Position numbers and translations under genes: made by a program. From positions 185,051 to 249,050 of the forward strand of contig NZ_STFZ01000001.1 in the NCBI RefSeq assembly GCF_005222845.1: 64,000 bases of DNA. Reading direction: 5' to 3'. Within the stretch, counting starts at the first letter, position 1. Each line of letters begins with the position of its first letter. Positions 8,353-17,783 of this stretch are shown in pieces. This stretch comes from Rhizobium sp. FY34. Lineage in GTDB: Bacteria > Pseudomonadota > Alphaproteobacteria > Rhizobiales > Rhizobiaceae. The notes below the pieces were generated by a model. The model saw nothing but the letters and a program-made list of their open reading frames with translations. It was not told the origin of the DNA and did not search any database.

Positions 8353-10421
8353 TGCCTCTCGATGATGACATTGCCGAATTCATCCACCCGCGCCTTGAGG
8401 TCCGGATCGACAAGCACGGTGGCATCCGGCTGTTCGAGAATAGCCGGGCCACGGATTTCGGCGCCGACAGGCAGTTCCAGCCGGGCAAAGATTGCCGTGT
8501 CATGCCAGGCACCACCGAAGAAGACCGGCCTTGTTCCGCGTTGGGCCTTTTCCACCGAGCAGCCGGCATCCGGAGCCAGTGCCTTCAGGCTGAAATGCGG
8601 ACGCCTGCCGATGGCCGACACCCGCAGGTTGACGATCTTTGCCTGCAGCCCCGGCAGAAGCCGGCTGAAGGAGGCGCGGTAGGCGGCATCGAAGGCGGCC
8701 TGCACCTTGTCGCGCGTCACCCCGGTCGAGCCATTTTCGATGGGTAGTGCCAGCGGCACGGAGACCGTATGCGTCTGGCCAATATAGTGCATGTCGAGTT
8801 CAAACAGCACGTCGATCCGGTCCATCTGAAGGCCGGCCTCTTCCACGACAAGCCGTGCCGCTTGCGCTTCCGTCACCATGCGGGCATCGAGCACGGCTTC
8901 GTCGAGTGCGGCAACGGTGAGGTTCACCGTCTGCACCTGATCGTGGCGGATATCGGCGATGACGCAGCCGAGCGCCGAGGTGACGCCCGGATAGCGGGGC
9001 ACGAGTGCGGCCTGAAGCCCGACATCCTTGATCAGCGCACCGGCATGCAATGCGCCGCCGCCGCCAAACGGCACCGCGACAAACTTTGCCGGATCATGGC
9101 CGCGTTCGATTGACACGAGCCGGATGGCGCCGGCCATGCGCCCGTCGGCAACCCGCACGATGGCTTCGGCAGCTTCCATGACAGAGAGACCGCAGGGCCT
9201 GCCGACATGCGTGTCGATGGCGGCCTTTGCCGCTTCCACATCCAGCCGTGCCAGTTTGCCGCCGATTGGGCGCTCGGCATTGATACGGCCCAGCACGATA
9301 TTGGCATCGGTCAGCGTCGGGCGTGTATTGCCCTGTCCATAGGCGACGGGGCCGGGGCGTGAACCGGCACTTTCCGGGCCGACCTGCAATAGCCCGCCCG
9401 CATCCACATGGGCAATCGAGCCGCCGCCGGCACCAATTGTTGTGATCTCGATCATGGGCGTGCGCACCACAAGACCGAAATCAATGGTGGTCTGTGCGGC
9501 AAGCGATGTCTTGCCATCGACGACCAGCGAGACGTCGAAGGAGGTGCCGCCCAGATCGCCGGTGATGATATTCGGATAGCCGGCAGCGTTCGAGATGGCG
9601 GCTGCGGCAATCACGCCGGCTGCCGGGCCAGATAGCGCGGTCCGAACCGGCAGACGGCTGGCGGTATCGGTTGACATCACGCCGCCGTTCGACTGCACGA
9701 TGTGAAATGGCCCGGTGAAATGCTCGGCCTTCAACGCTGCCTGCAGCTTGCCGAGATAACCGCCGACGACCGGCTGGAGATAGGCATTCAGAGCGGTCGT
9801 AGACGTGCGTTCGAATTCACGGATTTCCGGCAGGATCTGCGCCGAGCAGGCCAGATTGGCATTGGGCCAGACGGAGCGCACGGCCTCCAGTGCGGCAAAT
9901 TCGTTGACCGGATTGGCATAGGCATTGATGAAGACGATGGCGAGCGCTTCTGCGCCGGCTTCCAGAGCCTTGCGGGCCGCTTCGCGCACCTCGTCAACGT
10001 CAAGCGCCTGTCGCACCGTGCCGTCCGATAGCACGCGCTCATTCACCTCGAAACGCATGTCGCGTTCGATGACGGGGGTGAAATCGCCCCAGAGCCCCCA
10101 GGTGTTGAGGCGGTCGCGGCGGCGCATTTCCAGCACGTCGCGAAAGCCCATGGTGGTAATCAGCGCCGTGCGGGCGCCCTTGCGCTCCAGAAGCGCATTG
10201 GTGCCGACCGTCGTGCCATGCACGATCGAGCCGAGATCGGCAATCGCACCGAAGCTCTTCAGGCCTTCGATGAAGCCTGTCGCCTCATCGCCACGGTTGG
10301 AGGAGACTTTTGCGGTCGCAAATCGCCCGCTTTCCTCTTCATAATAGAACAGATCGGTAAATGTGCCGCCGACATCGACGCCGACAACGGCGCCCTTCAG
10401 GCTCTTGATGGGAGTATTCAC
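8349..10421 (-). CDS. hyuA: HyuA-type ATP-dependent hydantoinase/oxoprolinase subunit
   Basis: A 690-residue member of the hydantoinase A/5-oxoprolinase family. The N-terminal nucleotide-binding motif is VGVDVGGTFTDLFYYEE; HGTTVGTNALLERKGARTAL follows near residue 68, and GDLGGTSFDVSLV near 290 is the second actin-like phosphate loop. The C-terminal part is the hydantoinase domain. With HyuB it couples ATP hydrolysis to opening a cyclic amide (N-methylhydantoin, 5-oxoproline or a related lactam or imide). Start and stop overlap hyuB and the isochorismatase-fold gene by four bases each. The substrate cannot be read from sequence. Confidence 0.93.
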   Translation of the reverse strand: MNTPIKSLKGAVVGVDVGGTFTDLFYYEEESGRFATAKVSSNRGDEATGFIEGLKSFGAIADLGSIVHGTTVGTNALLERKGARTALITTMGFRDVLEMRRRDRLNTWGLWGDFTPVIERDMRFEVNERVLSDGTVRQALDVDEVREAARKALEAGAEALAIVFINAYANPVNEFAALEAVRSVWPNANLACSAQILPEIREFERTSTTALNAYLQPVVGGYLGKLQAALKAEHFTGPFHIVQSNGGVMSTDTASRLPVRTALSGPAAGVIAAAAISNAAGYPNIITGDLGGTSFDVSLVVDGKTSLAAQTTIDFGLVVRTPMIEITTIGAGGGSIAHVDAGGLLQVGPESAGSRPGPVAYGQGNTRPTLTDANIVLGRINAERPIGGKLARLDVEAAKAAIDTHVGRPCGLSVMEAAEAIVRVADGRMAGAIRLVSIERGHDPAKFVAVPFGGGGALHAGALIKDVGLQAALVPRYPGVTSALGCVIADIRHDQVQTVNLTVAALDEAVLDARMVTEAQAARLVVEEAGLQMDRIDVLFELDMHYIGQTHTVSVPLALPIENGSTGVTRDKVQAAFDAAYRASFSRLLPGLQAKIVNLRVSAIGRRPHFSLKALAPDAGCSVEKAQRGTRPVFFGGAWHDTAIFARLELPVGAEIRGPAILEQPDATVLVDPDLKARVDEFGNVIIERQ

Positions 10422-12154
10422 GCGGCGTTTCCTTTCCGCAATTCTTCAGTTGCCCTGGTGTCGACAAGGCCTGTCTGGTCGAGCACGACGCCATAGGTTT
10501 CGCGCGCTGTGTCCAGGTTCACAAAGCCCAGCCGCACATCGCGCGCGACGCGCTCTGGCGGCCTTGTCTTCGGATCGCCATATCCGCCGCCGCCGGGCGA
10601 TTCGATGCGCACCTTCTGCCCGGCCCTGACCCGCACATCGGCAACCTTGGAGGCGAGCGGCGGGGATTTATCACCCTCGTCGCTCTGCCAGACAAAGCGG
10701 TTGAGCGCGCCGGGTCCGCCACCGGCAACACCCGGTGGCGGGTAGACGCCACGCTCACCGAGCAGGAAGACATCGGCATCGGTCAGCGTTTCCAGTTCAT
10801 AGACGGCGCCAACGCCGCCGCGATGAAAGCCAGGCCCTGCCGAATCCGGTCTCAGCGCCCATTGGGAAAACACGACAGGATAGGAGGCCTCGAGAATTTC
10901 GGCTGGCGGAATGGTCGCCATGGAAATCGGGTTATTAGCGTGGTTCAGTCCATCGCTTTCCGGATTGCCGCCGAGACCACCGCCGAAGAAGGAGAACATC
11001 ACATAACGCGAACCGTCTGGCCGATCTCCGGCGATCGAGAGCGCGTTGATCGTGCCGAAGGGCGCAGCCGTTGCCCGCGAGGGATCGGCCTTGGCCAGTG
11101 CGCCGAAGACGACGCCGATAACGCGCAGGATGGTTTCCGTATAGCCGCCGACCGGCTTTGGCGGCTTGACGCCGAGCAGCGTCGTATCAGGAATAATGAA
11201 GGTGATTGGCCGCAGGCAGCCGGCATTGGCCGGCACGGCTGTGAAGACATGTTTCAGCGCCACGTAGCAGCAGGCAGCCGCCGTGGAATAGGCAATGTTG
11301 AGCGGGCCGGCGCAAGGGGCGGACGAGCGGGAGAAATCCAGCACCATTTCCTCGCCCTTGATGGTGAGGTCGAGCGCGATCGTCAGGCGCTCGGGCGTGA
11401 TGCCGTCATTGTCGAGATAGTCTTCAAAGCTGTACTGACCATCCAGCAGGGCAGCGATTGCCTCGCGCATCATCGCCTCGGCGCGGTCGGAAAATACCTC
11501 GAAGGCGGATGCGACCGTGTCGTCGCCATAGGCATCCAGAAGCTCCGCCAATCGCCGCTCACCCAGATCCAGCGCATTCAACTGGCCGTTCAGGTCGCCG
11601 TAATTGGAGACAGGCACGCGGGAATTGGCCGCCAGAATGTCGAGAAGGTCGCGGTTCATCACGCCCTGGCGGATGAGCTTGACGGGCGGAAAGCGCACGC
11701 CCTCCTGGAAGGTCTCGGTCGCCTTGGCGTTGAAGCCGCCCGGCACATTGCCGCCAATATCCAGCCAGTGGCCGACAGAGGCAATCCAGCAATAGAGCTT
11801 GTCGTCGCGAAACACCGGCCGTACCAGCCGGAAGTCGTTCAAATGCGTGCCGCCCGCATAAGGGTCGTTGAAAATATAGGTGTCGCCGGGGCTGAGATCG
11901 CCATCCACGTCCACCTTGTCGATCACGGCCTTCACCGCAAAGGCCATGGCGCCGACGAAGATCGGCAGGCCGCGCGTGCCCTGGACAAGCGTTGCCCCTG
12001 TCTGCGCATGGTAAAGGCCGTGGCAGGCATCGCGGGCCTCGGCAATGATGGGGTTGAAAGCGGAGCGATAGAGCGTGGCATCCATCTCGTCGGCAATCTG
12101 CTCGAGACGTCCGTTGAGGATGGCAAGCATGACGGGGTCGGTTACGCGTTTCAT
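10418..12154 (-). CDS. hyuB: HyuB-type ATP-dependent hydantoinase/oxoprolinase subunit
   Basis: A 578-residue partner of HyuA. It begins with DPVMLAILNGRLEQIADEMD and carries the conserved segments GDTYIFNDPYAGGTHLNDF (about residues 90-109) and IASVGHWLDIGGNVPGGF. Near the C-terminus is a glycine-rich ESPGGGGYGDPKTRPPERV. These are typical of N-methylhydantoinase B and the B half of 5-oxoprolinase. It follows the lyase gene with a four-base overlap, so lyase, hyuB, hyuA and the last gene form one coupled transcript. A large antisense open frame covers this gene but shows no protein-family features. Confidence 0.93.
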   Translation of the reverse strand: MKRVTDPVMLAILNGRLEQIADEMDATLYRSAFNPIIAEARDACHGLYHAQTGATLVQGTRGLPIFVGAMAFAVKAVIDKVDVDGDLSPGDTYIFNDPYAGGTHLNDFRLVRPVFRDDKLYCWIASVGHWLDIGGNVPGGFNAKATETFQEGVRFPPVKLIRQGVMNRDLLDILAANSRVPVSNYGDLNGQLNALDLGERRLAELLDAYGDDTVASAFEVFSDRAEAMMREAIAALLDGQYSFEDYLDNDGITPERLTIALDLTIKGEEMVLDFSRSSAPCAGPLNIAYSTAAACCYVALKHVFTAVPANAGCLRPITFIIPDTTLLGVKPPKPVGGYTETILRVIGVVFGALAKADPSRATAAPFGTINALSIAGDRPDGSRYVMFSFFGGGLGGNPESDGLNHANNPISMATIPPAEILEASYPVVFSQWALRPDSAGPGFHRGGVGAVYELETLTDADVFLLGERGVYPPPGVAGGGPGALNRFVWQSDEGDKSPPLASKVADVRVRAGQKVRIESPGGGGYGDPKTRPPERVARDVRLGFVNLDTARETYGVVLDQTGLVDTRATEELRKGNAA

Positions 12155-13068
12155 GCGGCGTCATCCTTGCGCTTGGTGCTTGCGGCAGTGCCGTTGCTGC
12201 GCACCTCGAACTGTTCGTAATCCTTGCCCAGATCCAGCATGGCGGGCGTGCCGATCAAGGCGTTCAGATCGCCGAAATTGAACATGCGCTCGGAAAACGG
12301 GGTGTTTGTGCCGTGCTGGCGTAGCGATCCGTAATAGTCCTGCGCAGTGCGGGCGAGTGCCCGAACGATGCCGCCGGGAAAGATGACGATGCGATAGCCC
12401 ATGGCGCCAAGCTCATCGGCGGTAAACATCGGCGTATCGCCGCCCTCGACCATATTGGCGACCAGCGGCCGGCTTGACCCAAGCGCCGTGCTGACGGCCG
12501 ACAGCTGGTCTGCCGAGCGCGGCGCCTCGACGAACAGGATGTCAGCGCCGGCTTCGGCGTAAAGCGCAGCACGTTCCAGCGCGGCATCCAGTCCCTCGAC
12601 GGCCACCGCATCGGTGCGGGCAATGATCAATGTATCTTGCGAATGCCGTGCATCGACGGCGGCCTTTACCTTGCCGGCCATCTCGGTCGCGGAAATCAGC
12701 GTCTTGTCCTGAAGGTGGCCGCAGCGTTTCGGCAGCGTCTGGTCTTCCAGCTGGATGGCGCTTGCGCCGGCACGCTCGAAGCTGCGAACCGTGCGCTGCA
12801 CGTTGAGCGCATTGCCATAGCCATTGTCGGCATCGACGATCAGTGGCGTATCGACCCGCTGGCGCACCAGCCCGATCACGTCTGCCACTTCCGTCATGGA
12901 GACAAGGCCGATATCCGGGCGCCCGAGCCGCGTATAGGCGATGGCCGCACCCGACAGATAGAGCGCCGAGAAACCGGCATCTGTGGCAATCGAGGCAGTC
13001 AGCGCATCATATATGCCTGGGGCGATGATCGTCCCGCTGCCGGAGAGTTGATCTCGTAGGGTCATCAT
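12151..13068 (-). CDS. Isocitrate lyase/PEP mutase family C-C lyase
   Basis: A 305-residue TIM-barrel enzyme. The metal-binding motif is VDADNGYGN and the lyase loop KRCGHLQDK carries the catalytic cysteine found in isocitrate, methylisocitrate and dimethylmalate lyases but missing from PEP mutase. IIARTDA and LFVEAPRS complete the barrel signature. It should split a 2-hydroxy di- or tricarboxylate to an oxoacid plus a second acid. I chose ATG at 13068, preceded by GAAGGA at a good distance; the frame continues 37 residues farther up without family similarity. It is 145 bases from livF and overlaps hyuB. Dimethylmalate- or alkylmalate-type activity is an inference from the context. Confidence 0.88.
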   Translation of the reverse strand: MMTLRDQLSGSGTIIAPGIYDALTASIATDAGFSALYLSGAAIAYTRLGRPDIGLVSMTEVADVIGLVRQRVDTPLIVDADNGYGNALNVQRTVRSFERAGASAIQLEDQTLPKRCGHLQDKTLISATEMAGKVKAAVDARHSQDTLIIARTDAVAVEGLDAALERAALYAEAGADILFVEAPRSADQLSAVSTALGSSRPLVANMVEGGDTPMFTADELGAMGYRIVIFPGGIVRALARTAQDYYGSLRQHGTNTPFSERMFNFGDLNALIGTPAMLDLGKDYEQFEVRSNGTAASTKRKDDAA

Positions 13069-13213
13069 AGTGTGTCCTTCATCACGGGCAGAGCCAGATG
13101 GCTGTTGGCGCCCGACAGATTGGCGGCGGTCGTTTGGGGATCGACCGCGATAAAAATCTTGCAGATAAGGCCCTGCCAAAGGCGCAAGGGTGCGTTCGTC
13201 ATGCGTGTCGTCC

Positions 13214-13912
13214 TCAAAGGCCCAGATAGGCGCGCTTGAGTTCCGGGTCGGCGGAAATGACAGCGGCGGTGCCCGACATGGTCACCAGCCCGTTTTCGAT
13301 AATGTAGGCGCGGCTTGCGATCTCCAGCGATTGCACGACATTCTGTTCGACCAGCATGATCGGCAAGCCTTCGGCATTCAGGCGCTTCACCAGATCGAAC
13401 ATTTCCTCGACCAGCAGCGGCGAGAGACCGAGTGACGGCTCATCGAGGATCAGCAGTTTCGGCTCGGCCATCATGCCGCGACCGATTGCCAGCATCTGCT
13501 GTTCGCCGCCGGATAGCGTGCCGGCCATCTGCTCGATGCGCTGGCGCAGCTTGGGAAAGGTGGAGAATACCAGTTCCAGATTGCGCGCCCGGTTCGCCCG
13601 TCCCCGCCGATAGCTGCCAAGCTCGAGGTTTTCCAGAATGCTCATGTTGGGAAAGATCTTGCGACCTTCCGGTACCTGTATGAGGCCGGCTTCGACAGCT
13701 GCAATCGGCGAGCCATCAAGCGGCTTGCCATCGAATGTGATCGATCCGCCGGTCAGTTTCAGAAGGCCGGACAGAGCCTTGTTCAAGGTTGTCTTGCCAA
13801 CGCCATTGGCGCCGAGAACAGCGACGATCTCGCCCTTGCCGACCGTGATGTCGATGCCGCGCAAGACTTCAACACCGCCATAGCCGGTGCGCAGATTTTT
13901 GACGTCAAGCAT
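13214..13912 (-). CDS. livF: Branched-chain-type ABC transporter ATPase LivF
   Basis: A 232-residue ATPase with Walker A GANGVGKTT, signature LSGGEQQMLAIGRG, Walker B LLILDEPSLGL and the LivF-typical VPEGRKIFPNMSILENLELG. ATG at 13912 overlaps the livG stop by eight bases; the upstream in-frame extension is the antisense of nothing but is the livG C-terminus in another frame. It powers uptake together with LivG, LivH, LivM and the binding protein. Members of this transporter family import amino acids, amides, urea and aromatic or dicarboxylic acids. Confidence 0.93.
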   Translation of the reverse strand: MLDVKNLRTGYGGVEVLRGIDITVGKGEIVAVLGANGVGKTTLNKALSGLLKLTGGSITFDGKPLDGSPIAAVEAGLIQVPEGRKIFPNMSILENLELGSYRRGRANRARNLELVFSTFPKLRQRIEQMAGTLSGGEQQMLAIGRGMMAEPKLLILDEPSLGLSPLLVEEMFDLVKRLNAEGLPIMLVEQNVVQSLEIASRAYIIENGLVTMSGTAAVISADPELKRAYLGL

Positions 13913-14654
13913 GTGCGCCTCCCGTTTGGGCCATGCGGGCAGCCGCACCCTTGCCGAGATAGGCCTCGATGACGGCCGGATCATTGCAGACGGATGCGGG
14001 TGTTCCGTGAGCGATCATCTGGCCCTGCGCCAGCACATAGACCTGTTCGCAAAGGTTCATCACCGCCTGCATCACATGTTCGATCATCAGGATGGTGACG
14101 CCATCATCGCGAATGGCGCGGATGACGGGAATGATATCGCGGATTTCCGATGGATTGAGGCCGGCCAGAACCTCATCGAGAAGGAGCAGTTTCGGCTCTG
14201 TGGCCAGCGCGCGGGCAAGCTCCAGCCGTTTGCGGCCGGCAACCGTGAGGCTGGAGGCCGGTAGGTCGATATCCTTCTCAAGCCCGACACGAATTGCCAC
14301 GGCGCGTGCTTTTTCAATCGCATCCTGCGCCCGGTGGTGGCGCAGATAGGCGCCGACCGTGATGTTTTCGAGCACGTTCAGGCCCTGGAATGGCTGGACG
14401 ATCTGGAAGGTGCGGGCAATGCCAAGTTCGGCCCGCTGATGCGGCTTCAAGTCCGTGATATCCTGGCTCTGCCAGATCACCCGGCCCTGCGTGGGCTTCA
14501 AGAAGCCGGCGATGACGCCAAACAGCGTGGTCTTGCCGGCGCCATTCGGGCCTATCAGCCCGGTAATTGAGCCCTTTTCAACGTGAAGCGAGGCGCGATC
14601 AACTGCCACAAGGCCGCCAAACCGCATGGTGATGTCTGCTATCTCAAGCATCAT
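13905..14654 (-). CDS. livG: Branched-chain-type ABC transporter ATPase LivG
   Basis: A 249-residue ATPase starting MMLEIADITMRFGGLVAVD. It has Walker A GPNGAGKTTLFGVIAG, the LivG-specific Q-loop region GIARTFQIVQPFQGLNVLENI, an unusual signature region SLTVAGRKRLELARAL (LivG proteins often have LSYGxQR here), and Walker B LLLLDEVLAGLNPSE. ATG at 14654 overlaps the livM stop by four bases. A longer open frame reaches 15140, but that part is livM in another frame. The valine-alanine in place of tyrosine-glycine in the signature is a mild deviation worth noting. Confidence 0.92.
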   Translation of the reverse strand: MMLEIADITMRFGGLVAVDRASLHVEKGSITGLIGPNGAGKTTLFGVIAGFLKPTQGRVIWQSQDITDLKPHQRAELGIARTFQIVQPFQGLNVLENITVGAYLRHHRAQDAIEKARAVAIRVGLEKDIDLPASSLTVAGRKRLELARALATEPKLLLLDEVLAGLNPSEIRDIIPVIRAIRDDGVTILMIEHVMQAVMNLCEQVYVLAQGQMIAHGTPASVCNDPAVIEAYLGKGAAARMAQTGGAHA

Positions 14655-15619
14655 AGCGCGATCCTTTTTGCCAGCCGTGGGGCAAAGCGGCGCAGCAGAC
14701 CCAGCATGCCATCCGAGGCAAAGGCCACGACGCAGATGAGAACGACGGCAAACACCATGAGGTCGATGCCCGGCACGCGTCCTGCAAAGGTTTTTGTCAA
14801 CTCGCCCAGGCCATGCAGGGTGAATGTGCCGATCAGCGGCCCCAGCACCAGGCCACGCCCGCCGACCAGGGGTGCCAAGAGCGCTTCGATGGAAATCCAG
14901 GCGCCAAAGCCGATATTGGCGTCGATATAGAGAAAGTTCTGCACGTAGAGCACGCCGGCTGCCGCCGTCATGGCGCCGGACAGGCTGATCGCCTTCAGCT
15001 TGACCGTCAGGACATCGACGCCGAGCGCGCGTGCGGCATCCTCGTTTTCTCGCACGGCAACCAGATGTGCGCCAAAGCGTGAACCGGCAATCGCCCGGCT
15101 GATCAGAAGGCCGACAAATACGAAGGCGAGCGCCAGCCACATGAAGGAGGCGCGGCTGGCAAACTGCATATTGGCAAAGCCCGGATCAAGCTTCAGCAGC
15201 AGGCCGGCAGCGCCGCCCGTCCATTCCGAGGCATTGGCAAGGATGCGCATGAGTTCGGCAAAGGCGAGTGTAATGAGGGCGAAATAGGAGCCGCGCAATC
15301 CGGCCCGAAAGCTCAGAAAGCCGACTATGAAACCGGCACCGGCACCGGCGGCCAAGGCCATGAGGAAGGCAAGCCAGGCATTGATGCCGAAATGGAATTG
15401 CAGCATGGCAGCCGTGTAGCAGCCGACGCCGAAAAACAGCGCGTGCCCGAAGGATGTCTGGCCGGCCACGCCACCCAGAATGTTCCAGCCCTGTGCCGCA
15501 AGCGCGATGATCAGCGATGTGACCATGAAATTGTAGAGCGTGTTTGAATTGGACAGGAAGGGCACAACGGCCAGCAGTGCCGTGACGACGAGGATGGGAA
15601 GATAGCCTTGCAGCTTCAT
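14651..15619 (-). CDS. livM: Branched-chain-type ABC transporter permease LivM
   Basis: A 322-residue inner-membrane permease with about nine helices. LivM landmarks are NILGGVAGQTSFGHALFFGVG (positions about 45-65), RGSYFALITLAFAELMR and the EAA-like SGAMTAAAGVLYVQ. The ATG at 15619 overlaps the livH stop by four bases; sequence upstream in the same frame is livH read out of frame. It pairs with LivH to form the translocation channel of the cluster's importer. Confidence 0.93.
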   Translation of the reverse strand: MKLQGYLPILVVTALLAVVPFLSNSNTLYNFMVTSLIIALAAQGWNILGGVAGQTSFGHALFFGVGCYTAAMLQFHFGINAWLAFLMALAAGAGAGFIVGFLSFRAGLRGSYFALITLAFAELMRILANASEWTGGAAGLLLKLDPGFANMQFASRASFMWLALAFVFVGLLISRAIAGSRFGAHLVAVRENEDAARALGVDVLTVKLKAISLSGAMTAAAGVLYVQNFLYIDANIGFGAWISIEALLAPLVGGRGLVLGPLIGTFTLHGLGELTKTFAGRVPGIDLMVFAVVLICVVAFASDGMLGLLRRFAPRLAKRIAL

Positions 15620-16488
15620 GCCTTTGCTCCGAACAGGCCGGTCGGCTTCAAGAGCAGGACCAGGATGAAGATGATGAATATGCCGATCTGGCCGAGGCTT
15701 TCGCCGAGCAGCAGCCCGCTTAGGCTTTCGACGATACCGATCAGAAGGCCGCCGATCATGGCGCCGGGAATGGACCCCATGCCGCCCAGAACGACAATGG
15801 TGAAGGCGATGTTGACGAAGGCGCCGCCCACGCGGGGATTGACGTAGAAGCTTGGCATCAGCAGGCCGGCCGCGACCGCCAGTGCTGCACAGCCGATGCC
15901 GAAGGTGAGCGCATAGACATGCGCGACATTGATGCCCATCAGGCTCGCGCCGAGCTTTTCCTTGGCTACGGCCCGGATCGCCTTGCCGGCATCGGTGCGG
16001 GTCATGACGAACCACAGGATGACGGTGACGATAAGCGAGCCGGCAAAGCCGATCAGGCGCGGCGTGGAGATGAGGAAAGGCCCGAGTTCCACGACGGAAA
16101 ACGACAGATCCGAGGTGATGGCGCGCGTATCGGAGCCGAAACTCGCCAGGAGCGCGTTTTCAATGAAGATCGACAGGCCGAGGGTGATCAGCAGGATATT
16201 GCCATCATCGCCGCCGGCGGCCGGGCCGATGATGAAACGCTGTACGCCATAGCCCAGCGCAAAGAACACAGGTGCCAGCAGGAGGATCGACAGATAGGGG
16301 TCGATGCCGGCTGCGATATTGAGGCCCCAGACGGCAAACATCGCCACGGCAAGCGTTGCGCCATGGGCAAAGTTGATGATGTGAAGCACGCCATAGACGA
16401 GCGTCAGCCCGAGCGCGATCAGCGCGTAGATCGATCCGGTCAGCAGACCGTTGATCATCGCCTCGATGAGAATTATGGGGGAATACAT
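15616..16488 (-). CDS. livH: Branched-chain-type ABC transporter permease LivH
   Basis: A 290-residue permease with the LivH hallmark MINGLLTGSIYALIALGLTL, then VYGVLHIINFAHG, and later VLGGMGSIPGAMIGGLLIG. I start it at ATG 16488 (MYSPIILIEAM). An alternative ATG at 16518 adds ten residues but lies directly against the strong hairpin at 16519-16544 and would have no free ribosome binding site. The gene follows the binding-protein gene livK, separated by that hairpin, which may lower permease expression relative to the binding protein. Confidence 0.9.
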   Translation of the reverse strand: MYSPIILIEAMINGLLTGSIYALIALGLTLVYGVLHIINFAHGATLAVAMFAVWGLNIAAGIDPYLSILLLAPVFFALGYGVQRFIIGPAAGGDDGNILLITLGLSIFIENALLASFGSDTRAITSDLSFSVVELGPFLISTPRLIGFAGSLIVTVILWFVMTRTDAGKAIRAVAKEKLGASLMGINVAHVYALTFGIGCAALAVAAGLLMPSFYVNPRVGGAFVNIAFTIVVLGGMGSIPGAMIGGLLIGIVESLSGLLLGESLGQIGIFIIFILVLLLKPTGLFGAKA

Positions 16489-16518
16489 GATCCAGTCGCT
16501 CTTCCAGTTGCGCTGCAT

Positions 16519-16544
16519 GCGGGTCCCGTTGCATCGGGACCCGC
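16519..16544 (-). other. Intercistronic hairpin between livK and livH
   Basis: Perfect ten-base arms GCGGGTCCCG (16519-16528) and CGGGACCCGC (16535-16544) with a six-base loop. No T-run follows on the minus strand, so a full terminator is unlikely. Such hairpins between a binding-protein gene and its permeases often stabilise the upstream message or attenuate the downstream one. Confidence 0.7.
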
Positions 16545-16559
16545 CTTTGTGCGGCAACG

Positions 16560-17783
16560 TCAGCCGTTGGCCGGGAAAACTGGCTTGGCGTCAGCAAAAT
16601 CCTGCGGGAAGACGACCTTGATTGCGCCCTTCTGTACCTGGGTCGAGACCGGCGCGGCGCCGGTGTTCTGGCCATTGACGAATTTCGTTTCGCCATAGGG
16701 CATCAGGTGACCCTTGAAGCTTGACGTGCCGAGCGCCTCGATGATCTTGCCGCGGTCCGCGGATGCCGCACGCTCGATGGCATCGGCAAGCAGCGCCACG
16801 CTCGAGTAGTTGAGCGGGATATTGTAGTTATAGGGCTTGCCGAGAGCTTCGACGCGCGCCTGAACATTCTTCGACTTTTCGTTGCGCGGATCGTACCAGT
16901 GGTTGCAGTCCATCACGCCTTCGGCAGCTTCGGGGAATTCCGCCACGAAGCGGCGGTTGGACGCGGCACCGTTCAACACGGCATAGACGGCCTTCGGGCG
17001 CACGCGCTGCTGCTGCATGGTGCGGGCAAGCAGAACCGTCTCACCATAATAGGTGGACGGGATGATCAGGTCCGGGTTGAGGCTGCGCAGGCGCAGGACG
17101 ACGTTGGAGAGGTCACGCGAGGGTGTGGGAACCGCGATCTGCTCGAGGATCTCGAAACCGTATTTCGGCAGTTCCGTGGCCATCAGCTTGGCAAGGCCGG
17201 AGCCGAACAGGCCATCTTCGTGAACGAGCACAACGGTCTTTGCCGGCTTGCCGGCTTCTTCGTTGATGCGCACGAGGTTCTGGATGGCAGCGGCCGTGCA
17301 GAGCGAAAAACCCGGCGCGAAGCGGAAGGTGTTCTTCAGGCCTCGGCTGACGATCTGGTCTGATACGCCGACATCCACCAGATAGGGCAGATCATAGCGG
17401 GAGGCTGCCTGTGAGCTGGCAAGGCAGATGGGGCTTGCAAAGCCGCCGACGATGGCGGCCACGCCGGCTTCCTGCATGCGTTCGACTTCCTGCGTGCCGG
17501 CTTCCGGGTTGGAACGGGCATCGCCGAAGACCATTTCCAGCTTGGCGCCGCCAAGCGACTTGATGCCGCCGGCCTTGTTGATATCCTCGAGCGCCAGTTC
17601 GGCGCCAAGGCGGCCGTATTCGCCGTCCTGCGCCAGAGCGCCGGTGACCGGCTGCAGGATGCCGATCTTGATGGAGGCCGGTGCCTGCGCCCGCAAGACT
17701 GATGGGGCAGACAGGACGCCTAGCACGGCAGCGCCGGTTTTCAGGATGGTTCTACGGTTTGGATGGGTCTCTACCAGTTTCAT
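16560..17783 (-). CDS. livK: ABC transporter substrate-binding protein (LivK family)
   Basis: A 407-residue periplasmic binding protein of the leucine/isoleucine/valine class. The N-terminus HPNRRTILKTGAAVLGVLSA has a twin arginine and a hydrophobic stretch ending at LRAQA, which suggests Tat export. The mature part starts IKIGILQPVTGALAQDGEYG and contains GGFASPICLASSQAASRYDL, typical of the family's ligand cleft. ATG at 17783 has AGGAG about nine bases upstream. Start region overlaps the tail of the GntR gene by 32 bases. The ligand is unknown; binding proteins beside hyu genes are often specific for amides or ureides. Confidence 0.92.
   Translation of the reverse strand: MKLVETHPNRRTILKTGAAVLGVLSAPSVLRAQAPASIKIGILQPVTGALAQDGEYGRLGAELALEDINKAGGIKSLGGAKLEMVFGDARSNPEAGTQEVERMQEAGVAAIVGGFASPICLASSQAASRYDLPYLVDVGVSDQIVSRGLKNTFRFAPGFSLCTAAAIQNLVRINEEAGKPAKTVVLVHEDGLFGSGLAKLMATELPKYGFEILEQIAVPTPSRDLSNVVLRLRSLNPDLIIPSTYYGETVLLARTMQQQRVRPKAVYAVLNGAASNRRFVAEFPEAAEGVMDCNHWYDPRNEKSKNVQARVEALGKPYNYNIPLNYSSVALLADAIERAASADRGKIIEALGTSSFKGHLMPYGETKFVNGQNTGAAPVSTQVQKGAIKVVFPQDFADAKPVFPANG

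Noticed and set aside
10823..12220. Long plus-strand open frame of 465 codons opposite hyuB
   Set aside because: It mirrors hyuB codon by codon and has no recognisable domain; arises from GC-rich third positions of the true gene.
13905..15140. Extended livG reading frame reaching 15140
   Set aside because: Residues before MMLEIADITM are livM in another frame; ATG at 14654 fits the ATGA overlap and family length.
16519..16544. livK-livH hairpin as a terminator
   Set aside because: No T-run follows on the transcribed strand and the permease genes of the same operon continue directly.
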